A stretch of 64,000 nucleotides of DNA from contig JAJCZU010000004.1 in assembly GCA_029262235.1 (NCBI GenBank), positions 620,001 to 684,000 on the forward strand. The letters run 5' to 3'. The notes under the pieces were generated by a model. The model made no database searches, was not told where the DNA came from, and saw nothing but the letters and a program-made list of their open reading frames with translations. Of this stretch, positions 16,291 to 24,568 are shown piece by piece; position 1 is the stretch's first letter, and each line of letters starts with the position of its first letter. This stretch comes from Candidatus Eiseniibacteriota bacterium (GTDB taxonomy: Bacteria > Orphanbacterota > Orphanbacteria > Orphanbacterales > Orphanbacteraceae). The translations under genes and the position numbers were made by a program.

Positions 16291-18433
16291 CCGGACGATT
16301 CGCAAGAGCCACGGTCAGGTCCGCTTCGACCTCGGGCAGAATGGAGGCCATGTCCTGCTCGAGCTCTTCCATCCGCGCCGCGAACGCGGAGAAGCTTGCG
16401 GCGTCGACCCCCTCGTTCCGTATCCGCTCGCGCAGTTCCTTCGACCCGTCATTCTCCGCTTTCTCGTGAAAGCTCAATAACGCAATCGCTCCGGCGCCGA
16501 TGTGATCGCGCGCCTTCTGCCAGTCCCCTCGTTCGCCGGCGACCCTCGCCATCGCCCAGTGCGTGTATCCGAGCCGGGCGTCGGTCATGCCGTCGGGCCG
16601 GACCGCAAGCGCATCCTGAAGAAACGGTTCGGCATCGTCATGGCGGCCCATGCGAACGAGCATGCGGCCGTAGTCGTCCATGCACATGAGGCGATGAATA
16701 TCGAGTTCCGCCGGAAGGGCGGCGTACAGCGCGAGCGCCTTTTGAAACGCCGCTTCGGCCTCGTCCTGCCGACCCTGTGTGTTCAGCATGGCACCGTAGT
16801 GATAGTAGAGGCCCGCCTGATTGACCGATAGCGAGGAGTCTTCAGTCGATACTTGATCGTATAACGCAAACGCAGCACGATATTCGTCTTCCGCTTCCTC
16901 GACTCGCCCGTCCCGCCAGAGTGCGAACGCAAGCCCTCCTCTCGCGGCGGCCATGCACCAGGGAGGAACGGGATGGCGGCTTTCGTGCAGCAGATTCACC
17001 GATCGTTTGAAGTCTTCGATGCCGTCCGGGTTCGATTGAAACGTCTTGCTGAGTCCCACGATGTTGAGCAAAGCACTGACGTCCGTGTCTGGCGCTCCGA
17101 GCGCCGTGTGAAGCGCGGCCGCCCGCGCGGCTTCCTTCCCCGCGTCCTGCCATTTCCAGAGTCGTACGTACATGTAAGTAAGTCCCGTGCGCAGGTCCGC
17201 TTCGGTCGCCGGATCCTCGATCTCGTTGTCGATCCGCGCGGAAAGCGAGGACAGGATCTCGGTCAGACGAATTTCCTGGGCGCGTGACGCCGCTCCCGCG
17301 GGGGCGAGTGTCGACTCGAGAAATGACTGGATCTCTCTCGCGCGATCCGCCTCCCGTTCCGCTTTCTGATAGAGCACCGTCATGGTCCCGCCGAATCCGG
17401 CAAGCAGCGCAAAGAGTCCTGCAACGACCATGGTGGGGATCGGATTCCGGCGCACGACATGGATCATGCGCCCCCAGGGCGTCGGCGACTTGGCATCGAT
17501 CGTGTCACCGGCACGATAGCGGCGCAGATCCTGAAGAAACGCATCGGCACTCTGATAGCGCTCGTCGGGATCCTTCGCAAGCGTTTTCAGCAGGATCGCT
17601 TCGAGGTCGCGATCGATCGAAGCGTCGAGTTGACGGGGCGGCCGCGGATCCTCGTCCAGAATCTTGCGCAGGTTGTCGAGAAGGTTGCCGGAAAGATCGT
17701 AAGGAAGGTGTCCGGTCAGCAGCTCGTACGTGATGACGCCGAGGGAATAGATGTCACTGCGCACGTCGAGGCGAAGCACGCCGCTGCGAATCTGCTCGGG
17801 GCTCGCGTATGCGGGAGTACCCGCGAAGAGGCCGCTCTTCGTAAGCGGCCGGTTCGTATCGTCGTCGATCTTGCCGAGTCCGAAATCGAGCACGTGCGGC
17901 GCGCCGCTCGAGTCAACGAGTATGTTGGCGGGCTTCAGATCGCGATGGAGCACGCCGCGCTGATGCGCGTGCCTGAGACCTTCCGCGACGCGCGCGACCA
18001 TCGCGAGTATCTCGCCACGCGTAACCGGAGTTTCCTCGCTCGCCGCCCACTCCGTAATCGGGACACCGTCGATCCAGCGCATGACGAGATACGAGGAGTT
18101 CTTCTCGTGAAACGATGCGAGAATGGGAGCGATCGCCTCGTGCTCGAGGCGGGACGAGATTTCCGCTTCGCGTTCGAAACGAATCCGAGAGGCCGACGAA
18201 GCGTCAGCGCCGCCCAGGAGCCGTTTGATCGCGACGATCTGTTTCGAGCGCGTGTCTGCAGCGCGAAACACGATGCTCTGTCCTCCGCGCCCGACTTCCT
18301 CGAGCAGGTCGAAACGTCCTGCGCGTCCCAATGCCGCGCGCGATTCCGTCTTGCGGACAAGATCGAGCCACGTGTCGTCTTCGAATCCGAATCGGATCAG
18401 TTCACGCGCGATGTCTTTCGACGGTCCTTTCAC
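16274..18433 (-). CDS. Membrane Ser/Thr protein kinase with TPR repeats
   Basis: Hanks-type kinase, 719 aa. Gly-rich loop EVGRGGQSIVF (about 46-56), Lys70, catalytic HRDLKPANIL (Asp165), DFG 183-185, and the activation segment GTPAYASPEQ. One membrane segment (about 333-355) separates the cytoplasmic kinase from a C-terminal region (about 360-719) of TPR-like helices with repeats such as EAEAAFQKALALY. The GTG start overlaps the stop of the sigma factor gene by 4 nt (GTGA), so kinase translation is probably coupled to the sigma factor. Known ECF/kinase pairs suggest that phosphorylation controls the sigma factor; this is inference here. Confidence 0.93.
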   Translation of the reverse strand: MKGPSKDIARELIRFGFEDDTWLDLVRKTESRAALGRAGRFDLLEEVGRGGQSIVFRAADTRSKQIVAIKRLLGGADASSASRIRFEREAEISSRLEHEAIAPILASFHEKNSSYLVMRWIDGVPITEWAASEETPVTRGEILAMVARVAEGLRHAHQRGVLHRDLKPANILVDSSGAPHVLDFGLGKIDDDTNRPLTKSGLFAGTPAYASPEQIRSGVLRLDVRSDIYSLGVITYELLTGHLPYDLSGNLLDNLRKILDEDPRPPRQLDASIDRDLEAILLKTLAKDPDERYQSADAFLQDLRRYRAGDTIDAKSPTPWGRMIHVVRRNPIPTMVVAGLFALLAGFGGTMTVLYQKAEREADRAREIQSFLESTLAPAGAASRAQEIRLTEILSSLSARIDNEIEDPATEADLRTGLTYMYVRLWKWQDAGKEAARAAALHTALGAPDTDVSALLNIVGLSKTFQSNPDGIEDFKRSVNLLHESRHPVPPWCMAAARGGLAFALWRDGRVEEAEDEYRAAFALYDQVSTEDSSLSVNQAGLYYHYGAMLNTQGRQDEAEAAFQKALALYAALPAELDIHRLMCMDDYGRMLVRMGRHDDAEPFLQDALAVRPDGMTDARLGYTHWAMARVAGERGDWQKARDHIGAGAIALLSFHEKAENDGSKELRERIRNEGVDAASFSAFAARMEELEQDMASILPEVEADLTVALANRPATSTP

Positions 18434-19026
18434 TCGAACGTTTCCTCGTCTTCGATCTGCTGTGTGACGAGCGCGCGCACTTTGTCACGCACGCGCTGCT
18501 TCACCTTGTGCACGGCCGCTACCGTCATTCCCATGGAAGACGCGATTTCATCCGTCCCCTCTCCCCGCAGAAAGCGCTCGAACACGACCGTACTCTTCGG
18601 CTCCAGGGTAGGGCGGATCCTGCGCAGCGCGAGACGCAGGTGATGCTCCAGCCACTCTGTCTCCCAGATTTCGTCCGATCGATCCTCTGCGGCGGGCTCG
18701 CGGTGGGCCCCGTCTTTCATCTCTAGGAGCTCCTGCTTCCGAAATGGACGCGTCATCTGACGATGGATGGAACGGCGGACGGTTGTTGCGAGATAGCCCC
18801 GAAATCGCCCTTTCTCCGGCTGGTATTCGAAGCGGGGAAAAGCCCGATGCAGGTTCATCAGGACCATCTGGCGGACGTCTTCGGCATCGTCCCACTGGAG
18901 GCCGCGCGCGAGGCAGTAGCGCACGATCAGCTCGCCGTAGCGATTCTCGAACCGGAACCAGGCGTCCTGATCGTGAGGGTCGCGAAGTCGTGCCAGAAGT
19001 GAGGGCTCTGTGGTCTGCCAGTTCAT
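18430..19026 (-). CDS. ECF-type RNA polymerase sigma factor
   Basis: Sigma-70 family ECF factor, 198 aa. Region 2 spans about 20-95 (WFRFENRYGELIVRYCLARG, DDAEDVRQMVLMNLHRAF, YLATTVRRSIHRQ). Region 4 is near 140-190 (IASSMGMTVAAVHKVKQRVR), the helix-turn-helix for -35 recognition. No anti-sigma gene is adjacent; instead it is followed by a Ser/Thr kinase with a 4-nt overlap, the arrangement of kinase-linked ECF groups. The gene is divergent from the FG-GAP protein, which is a possible target. Confidence 0.92.
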   Translation of the reverse strand: MNWQTTEPSLLARLRDPHDQDAWFRFENRYGELIVRYCLARGLQWDDAEDVRQMVLMNLHRAFPRFEYQPEKGRFRGYLATTVRRSIHRQMTRPFRKQELLEMKDGAHREPAAEDRSDEIWETEWLEHHLRLALRRIRPTLEPKSTVVFERFLRGEGTDEIASSMGMTVAAVHKVKQRVRDKVRALVTQQIEDEETFE

Positions 19027-19251
19027 TGCGGTCGTTCAGTTTCGTAAAACGGCAAGGTGGATACGGGGACTATACGAACGGGAAACGAAGAGCGTCAAGA
19101 ATCGTCCTTTCTCCATAGATCGGGCGCCGGATCGGGGGCGACGGTGGAGAGACGCGCAAGAAAGATTGATCCATGTGTCCAATTCGCCCTGCGAAGGGGG
19201 CTAGGGAACGGTATGAGCAGCAGAAATCGGCAACAACAAAGGGGAACACAC

Positions 19252-20931
19252 ATGCAGAAACGACTCACACCGGCAGCAACGCTCGCGCCCCTGCTGGCCA
19301 TCGCCATGGCAGGAATCCTACTGACCGGAGCGAGTGCGACGGCTCAGTTCGTCGAGAGCGACGTCAACGTGCTGTATTCATGGGTCGGCGAGAACGCGAA
19401 CGACCGGTTCGGCCATGTCGTGCGACCGCTCGGCGATGTCGACGGAGACGGGACGACCGATATCGGAATCACGACGCCGTTCCTTTCGAGCGGGGGCGCC
19501 AACGCGGGAAAAGTCTACGTCATCTCCGGCGCCACCGGCGATACGATTCGGACACACCTCGGCGTGGCGGACACTTATTTCGGAAACGACCTGGCGGGGA
19601 TCGGTGACATTAACGGCGACTCACTGAGTGAGTACGCCGTGTCGGCACCCGGCACGAGCACGTATCTGTCGTTCACTGCGATCGGTGAAGTTTTTCTCTT
19701 CGACGGAGCGACCGGCGGACTCCTGCACACGTGGACCGGCGCCGCGCTCGGCGACGGCTTCGGATCGATTGTTGCCGGCGGCGGGATCGACACCGAAAAC
19801 GGAATCGGCGATATCGACGGGGACGGAACGAACGACATCATGATCGGCGCCAACCTGGCGGTTGCGAGTGGCACTCCTCGCGGCGCCGTGACCGTGTATT
19901 CGGGCGCGAGTCTGGACAGCGTGCTTTTTTATCGCACAGGGGGCGGGTTCGCATCACTCTTCGGATTCGGACTCGGCAGTCTCGGCGACATGAACGGGGA
20001 TGGATTCGCCGAGATCATCGTCGGAGCTCCGAACGCCGGCCCAGGCAGCATCGGTCGTGTCTATTTCTTCTCGGGGCTCACGAATACAATCTACCTCCCG
20101 ACGCTTACGAACAATACGACGGGCTCCTTCATGGGGTTCCTGTTCACGAAGGGGGTCGGTGATCTGAACGGCGACGGGACGACCGATCTGCTCGCGGCGG
20201 ACCTGACCGATACCGCGAACGGGGCGGGCGCGGGACGCATCTATCTCATGTCAGGAGTGGATCGCAGTATCATGTACGACATCAAAGGGGCGCCGGGTGA
20301 CGCGTTCGGCGTGGCGCGCGGCATCGGCGATATCGACGGCGACGGTTGCGACGACGTCGTGGCGACCGCGCTTTCGAACGATGACGCGGCACCCAACGCC
20401 GGGAAAGTATCGATCATTTCCGGAAAGACCGGCCTTACGCTGCGAACGGTGACCTGCAATCTCGATGGTGATGCGTTCGGCTTCTCCGCCGTCGGAGTCG
20501 GAGACGTGAGTGGGGACGGGATTCCGGACTTCATGATCTCTGCGAACAGGTACGACACAGGTGATGTCGATGCCGGACGCGTCTACCTGATCTCGGGCGC
20601 GACGGCGACGGGCGTCGATCACGGTGCGCTCGACGGCTACGGCGATTCGCGGGCCGGTTTCGCGCTCCACTCGATCCGCCCGAATCCTGCTGCGGGGCCG
20701 GCGACGATCCGCTTCAGCCTCCCGATCGCGACCGATATTGATCTGTCAGTCTACGACGTACGGGGCCGCCTGGTGCAGAAGCTCCGCACGGGAGTGACGG
20801 CACCCGGCGAACACGCAGTCGCCTGGAACGGGCGCACGCATGCGGGCGCAAGCGCCTCGTCGGGCATCTATTTCTTCAAACTCCGATCGCCGCAGTTCGA
20901 GGCGACCCGCAAGCTGATACTGAATCGCTGA
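19252..20931 (+). CDS. Secreted FG-GAP repeat protein with FlgD-like C-terminal domain
   Basis: Secreted integrin-type beta-propeller protein, 559 aa. Signal peptide 1-33, then about seven FG-GAP repeats carrying Ca-binding loops such as DVDGDGTTDIGI, DINGDSLSEYAV, DMNGDGFAEIIVGAP and DIDGDGCDDVV. The last 80 residues (SIRPNPAAGPATIRFSLP to the end) form a FlgD-like sandwich ending IYFFKLRSPQFEATRKLIL, as in the M43 and S8 proteases of this window. The frame is open to 19057, but MQKRLTPAATLAPLL at 19252 begins the signal peptide; an ATG at 19213 is an alternative. A strong terminator follows at 20991. Probably a surface adhesion or binding protein. Confidence 0.9.
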   Translation: MQKRLTPAATLAPLLAIAMAGILLTGASATAQFVESDVNVLYSWVGENANDRFGHVVRPLGDVDGDGTTDIGITTPFLSSGGANAGKVYVISGATGDTIRTHLGVADTYFGNDLAGIGDINGDSLSEYAVSAPGTSTYLSFTAIGEVFLFDGATGGLLHTWTGAALGDGFGSIVAGGGIDTENGIGDIDGDGTNDIMIGANLAVASGTPRGAVTVYSGASLDSVLFYRTGGGFASLFGFGLGSLGDMNGDGFAEIIVGAPNAGPGSIGRVYFFSGLTNTIYLPTLTNNTTGSFMGFLFTKGVGDLNGDGTTDLLAADLTDTANGAGAGRIYLMSGVDRSIMYDIKGAPGDAFGVARGIGDIDGDGCDDVVATALSNDDAAPNAGKVSIISGKTGLTLRTVTCNLDGDAFGFSAVGVGDVSGDGIPDFMISANRYDTGDVDAGRVYLISGATATGVDHGALDGYGDSRAGFALHSIRPNPAAGPATIRFSLPIATDIDLSVYDVRGRLVQKLRTGVTAPGEHAVAWNGRTHAGASASSGIYFFKLRSPQFEATRKLILNR

Positions 20932-20990
20932 GTAACCTTTCAGTGGGAGTCAGGCCCGCGAAACAGTAACGCCCAGGGTTCCTCGCCCCC

Positions 20991-21016
20991 GGCCCTCCTT
21001 CGGGAGGGCCTTTTTT
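20991..21016 (+). terminator. Rho-independent terminator after the FG-GAP gene
   Basis: GGCCCTCC and GGAGGGCC form an 8-bp perfect stem around a TTCG tetraloop, followed by six T. Classic intrinsic terminator. Confidence 0.95.
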
Positions 21017-21027
21017 CGTTCCACTCA

Positions 21028-21056
21028 TTGTCGCCATCACGCCCGGTTGGTACATT
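21028..21056 (+). promoter_or_regulatory. Possible promoter of the TonB receptor operon
   Basis: TTGTCG (21028-21033), a 17-nt spacer and TACATT (21051-21056), just after the terminator. The hexamers are imperfect. Confidence 0.35.
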
Positions 21057-21265
21057 GGGTGTAGCGAATCCTCACGCCTTTCACTCGCGTCGCCCCGGCC
21101 GGGTTTGCGCAATGCGCACAGATCCGGTCTCCCTCGCGCACGGCGGGGGTTCCACGACGATTCGCGGAAAAAACGAAAGGCTTGATCGAATACGGAACGG
21201 TCTTTGCGAAGATCTCGTTTCGAATTCGTTTCGTGACTAACCCCCGATCAGAGTTCGAGGAATCG

Positions 21266-23536
21266 ATGACCGATCCATTTTCCCGGGCAGCGATGGCTGC
21301 CCTCGTTCTTCTCATTCTGCTTCCGCTGGATGCCGGTGCCGGCGCGATCCGTGGCACCGTGCGCTCGAAAGACGCCGGGGATCCTCTCGCGCTCGTTTCC
21401 ATTTATGTCGAGGCGGCCCAGTATCGCGGAGGCGTGATCACGAAGGAAGACGGCAGCTACCAGATTACGGACCTGCCGCCCGGCACCACGAGGCTGCGGT
21501 TCGTGCACATCGGCTATGAAACGCGTCAGATCGAAGTGAGCATCGCGCCCGAAGTTTCGGTCGCGCCCGTTCTGCTCGACGTGCTGCTCGAACCGCAGAA
21601 CTACGTCGTCCCCGAAATCGAGGTCGAGAGCGACCGATACCGCAGGGAGAAGGAAGTCCAGACCGGGCTCGTGTCTCTCAAACGGAGCCAGATCGAAAAA
21701 CTCCCCTCGATCGGCGAGCCGGATCCCATTCGCATTCTCTACTATCTGCCCGGCGTGCAGGCCGCCTCCGACATTTCGACCGGCCTCTACGTTCGCGGCG
21801 GCGGCCCCGACCAGACGCTGATCCTGCTCGACCAGGTACCGGTCTACAATCCCACGCACGCGTTCGGCTTCTTCTCCACGTTCAACTCGGATGTGGTCGA
21901 AGACGTCGCGCTTTACAAGGGCGCGTATCCGGCGCGCTACGGCGGCAGGCTCGGCGCGGTGCTCGACGTGACCGGACGTGAAGGCGCGCGCGATTCGCTC
22001 CGCGGAAAAATGTCGCTCAGCGCGATTTCGTCCCGCCTCACGCTCGAAGGCCCCGCGGGTTCGGGGTCGTGGCTGCTGGCGGGGCGCCGCACGTATCTCG
22101 AACCGTTCCTGAACGCGGTGCGCAACGATTCGACCGAAATCCCTTCCTATTACTTCTACGATTTGAACGGGCGGTACACGTGGAATGGAACGAACAACGA
22201 CCGGTTCGTCGTGTCAGGCTACGGCGGGCGCGATGTTCTGAACCTCGTTCTCGACGAAGACACGTACTTCAGTATCCGGTGGGGGAACCGGGTCGCTTCG
22301 GCGCGGTACAATCGACTCATCAGGAATCGACTGCTCGCCACTCTGCAGACGTCGGTCAGCAATTACGAAAGCCGGACCGACGTCGTCGTGTTCACGACAC
22401 CGATCAGCTTCGAGAACGACCTGACCGATTTCTCGGTGAAGGGCGATCTTACGTGGGACGCCGGCATCGGGCATGAGCTGAGCGCGGGCATTCTCGCCTC
22501 GCAATACCGTTTCCGCTTCAAACAGGAATTCAACGAAGATCTCGTACTCGACTACGACGAAAAACCGTTCGACATTTCACTCTTCGCGGAAGACGACTGG
22601 CAGATCGGCTCGCGCACGACGATTCGCACAGGGATGCGCACGCGCTATTTCAGCGAAGGGGATCGCCTGCTCTGGGAGCCGCGCTTTGCGCTGAGCCACC
22701 AGCTCGGGAACGGTCTGCGTGCGAAGGCGGGGGGCGGCGTCTATCATCAGTACCTGCAGCTTGTGACCACGGAGGGATTTTCGGCGGGCGACTTCTTCCT
22801 GCCGATCGACGAGACCGCCGAGCCCGGGAAGTCGTACCAGGGCGTGCTCGGGCTCGAATACGAATGGGGCAATCCGTATCAGGTGGGAATCGAAGGGTAC
22901 TACACCGATCTTGCGGATCTCGTGATCTTCGACAACAAAGCGACGGTCGACGAAAACTCGTTCAATGCCGAGGACATCTTCGTTACCGAGGGCGAGGGAT
23001 ACGCGACCGGCGTCGAACTCTTCGCCCAGAAGCGCACGGGATCGGTGACCGGGTGGATCGGATACACGCTCGGCTGGACGCGGCGCAAGTTTGCGGAAGT
23101 GAACGGGGGCAAAGAGTATCCGCCGAAGTACGATCGCAGGAACGATATCAGTTTTGTCGCGAGCTACGAGCGTGGCAGGTACACCTACGGCATCAGCTTT
23201 CTGTTCGGCACCGGGCAGGCGTTCACGCCGACCTCCGCGCGCTACGGCGTGCGCGATCCCGCAACCGGCGACTATCCCGAATTCACGGACGGATTCTACC
23301 TTTCGTCAGACAAGAACAGCGCGCGGTTGCTGCCCTATCACCGCATGGATCTCAGCGTGCGGCGTGACTTCACGCTGATCGGACGTCCCGCGCAATGGTT
23401 CGTGCAGATCTTCAACGTCTACAACCGGCGGAACGAATGGTTCGTGCAGTACGATCCGGAAGACGCAAGCGCGGAACCTGAAATCGTAAAACAGCTGCCG
23501 ATCGTGCCGACATTCGGCATCAACTTCGAGTTTTAG
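21266..23536 (+). CDS. TonB-dependent outer-membrane receptor
   Basis: TonB-dependent receptor of the Bacteroidota type, 756 aa. Signal peptide 1-25; an N-terminal carboxypeptidase-regulatory-like domain (about 26-110, GTVRSKDAGDPLALVSIYVE, DGSYQITDLPPGTTRLRF); plug (about 120-240, LYVRGGGPDQTLILLDQVPVYNP); then a beta-barrel ending in the aromatic VPTFGINFEF. The ATG at 21266 is chosen because it has GAGG and a good signal peptide; the frame opens at 21182. A DUF4249 lipoprotein gene follows at once, the usual partner order. The ligand is unknown. Energy could come from the ExbB/ExbD/TonB-like operon near 62-64 kb. Confidence 0.93.
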   Translation: MTDPFSRAAMAALVLLILLPLDAGAGAIRGTVRSKDAGDPLALVSIYVEAAQYRGGVITKEDGSYQITDLPPGTTRLRFVHIGYETRQIEVSIAPEVSVAPVLLDVLLEPQNYVVPEIEVESDRYRREKEVQTGLVSLKRSQIEKLPSIGEPDPIRILYYLPGVQAASDISTGLYVRGGGPDQTLILLDQVPVYNPTHAFGFFSTFNSDVVEDVALYKGAYPARYGGRLGAVLDVTGREGARDSLRGKMSLSAISSRLTLEGPAGSGSWLLAGRRTYLEPFLNAVRNDSTEIPSYYFYDLNGRYTWNGTNNDRFVVSGYGGRDVLNLVLDEDTYFSIRWGNRVASARYNRLIRNRLLATLQTSVSNYESRTDVVVFTTPISFENDLTDFSVKGDLTWDAGIGHELSAGILASQYRFRFKQEFNEDLVLDYDEKPFDISLFAEDDWQIGSRTTIRTGMRTRYFSEGDRLLWEPRFALSHQLGNGLRAKAGGGVYHQYLQLVTTEGFSAGDFFLPIDETAEPGKSYQGVLGLEYEWGNPYQVGIEGYYTDLADLVIFDNKATVDENSFNAEDIFVTEGEGYATGVELFAQKRTGSVTGWIGYTLGWTRRKFAEVNGGKEYPPKYDRRNDISFVASYERGRYTYGISFLFGTGQAFTPTSARYGVRDPATGDYPEFTDGFYLSSDKNSARLLPYHRMDLSVRRDFTLIGRPAQWFVQIFNVYNRRNEWFVQYDPEDASAEPEIVKQLPIVPTFGINFEF

Positions 23537-23556
23537 GGGCCATGGTGAGGAATACG

Positions 23557-24510
23557 ATGATGACGAAATTGCGAAGCAACACGGCGATGGCGCTGCTGGC
23601 GGCGATGGCCCTGCCGGCGCTGCTGGTCGGGTGTTCGACCGATCGCGACCCGGGGGAGCTCTTCGGGCCGAGCGAGGAGGGGACGCTCGTGATCGACGCG
23701 GTCCTTCTCGTCGATCAGGCGTTGCCGACCATCATCCTGACGCGGGCACTGGCACCGGACGAACCGTTTTCGCTCGAGGCGGCCGGCGAGAGCGGCGCGT
23801 CGATCGTCATTCGCGAGGAAGGGGGGGCGGAAATCGTTTACGTCGAGTCGCGCGAGACGCTCGGCACGTACTTCCCCGATGTGCACGGGAGTATCGTGAA
23901 GCCGCTCACGAAGTACGACCTCTCCGTGATCGCGGCGGACGGTGACAGATTGAGCGCCACGACGACGACGCCCGCGCGGTTCGCGATCCCGCAATGGCTG
24001 CTGCTCGACGAAGACGGCGCCGGCGTCCGGCAGGAGCTCGCGCGGTTCCCCGAGACGGGCGAGAGTACGTATGTCCGCAACTCGCTCGTATTCTCGGACG
24101 GACTGCTCGAGGCTCGCTTCGATCGCCCGGACGTGCCGGCTTTTCACGTCGGGATCAGCTCACTCGATCTGGAATCGGATTTCGTGGTCGACCTCGACTT
24201 CCTCGACTCGCTCGACCTGGCCATGATCGAGCGCGCGGCTTCATCCCCGGCGCTCGCGGGCGAGGACGGAACGATTCGACTGCCCTGGTTCGCGATTTTC
24301 TTCCAGGGACGTTACAAGATCCGGATTCATGCGCTCGACGAGAACTGGTACGACTTCGTTCGCTCGACGCCTTACTTCAACGGCGGAGGATTCGGGACGA
24401 ATGCGGGCGAGGAGTTCGAACGGCCGATTTTTCATGTCGAAGGCGGGATCGGTCTGTTCGGATCGGCCGCGGTCGACTCGATCGGCCTGTTCGTGCTTCC
24501 GCGCGAGTAG
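23557..24510 (+). CDS. DUF4249 family lipoprotein
   Basis: Lipoprotein of 317 aa with a lipobox (ALPALLVGC), matching DUF4249 proteins that accompany TonB-dependent receptors. Typical features are an early VIDAVLLVDQALPTIILTRAL and a DLSVIAADGDRLSATTTTP strand pair. Its role is probably as a surface-exposed lid or binding partner of the receptor encoded just upstream. The ATG at 23557 has GAGG 6 nt before it; an ATG at 23542 is also in frame. It is convergent with the glycosidase-like lipoprotein gene, with 44 nt between stops. Confidence 0.8.
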   Translation: MMTKLRSNTAMALLAAMALPALLVGCSTDRDPGELFGPSEEGTLVIDAVLLVDQALPTIILTRALAPDEPFSLEAAGESGASIVIREEGGAEIVYVESRETLGTYFPDVHGSIVKPLTKYDLSVIAADGDRLSATTTTPARFAIPQWLLLDEDGAGVRQELARFPETGESTYVRNSLVFSDGLLEARFDRPDVPAFHVGISSLDLESDFVVDLDFLDSLDLAMIERAASSPALAGEDGTIRLPWFAIFFQGRYKIRIHALDENWYDFVRSTPYFNGGGFGTNAGEEFERPIFHVEGGIGLFGSAAVDSIGLFVLPRE

Positions 24511-24535
24511 CGCGGGTGCGCTCCGGTCGGGCGTG

Positions 24536-24568
24536 TCAGAACGAGTCGGACAACTCAGAACGAGTCGG
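24536..24568. repeat. 14-bp direct repeat around the 3' end of the glycosidase-like gene
   Basis: TCAGAACGAGTCGG occurs at 24536-24549 and again at 24555-24568. The second copy contains the last codons and stop of the minus-strand gene, so the end (Asp-Ser-Phe-stop) is duplicated just beyond the gene. Confidence 0.85.

Larger units (their letters stand above)
20932..21265 (+). other. Intergenic region between FG-GAP gene and TonB receptor
   Basis: This 334-nt stretch holds the terminator of the FG-GAP gene (20991-21016), a possible promoter of the receptor gene (21028-21056), and then about 200 nt of leader. I recognise no riboswitch in the leader. GAGG lies 5 nt before the receptor ATG. Confidence 0.7.

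Noticed and set aside
20941-20990. A cobalamin-riboswitch-like AGTCAGG segment before the terminator
   Set aside because: Only about 60 nt separate the stop from the terminator, too short for that riboswitch, and the other conserved parts are missing.
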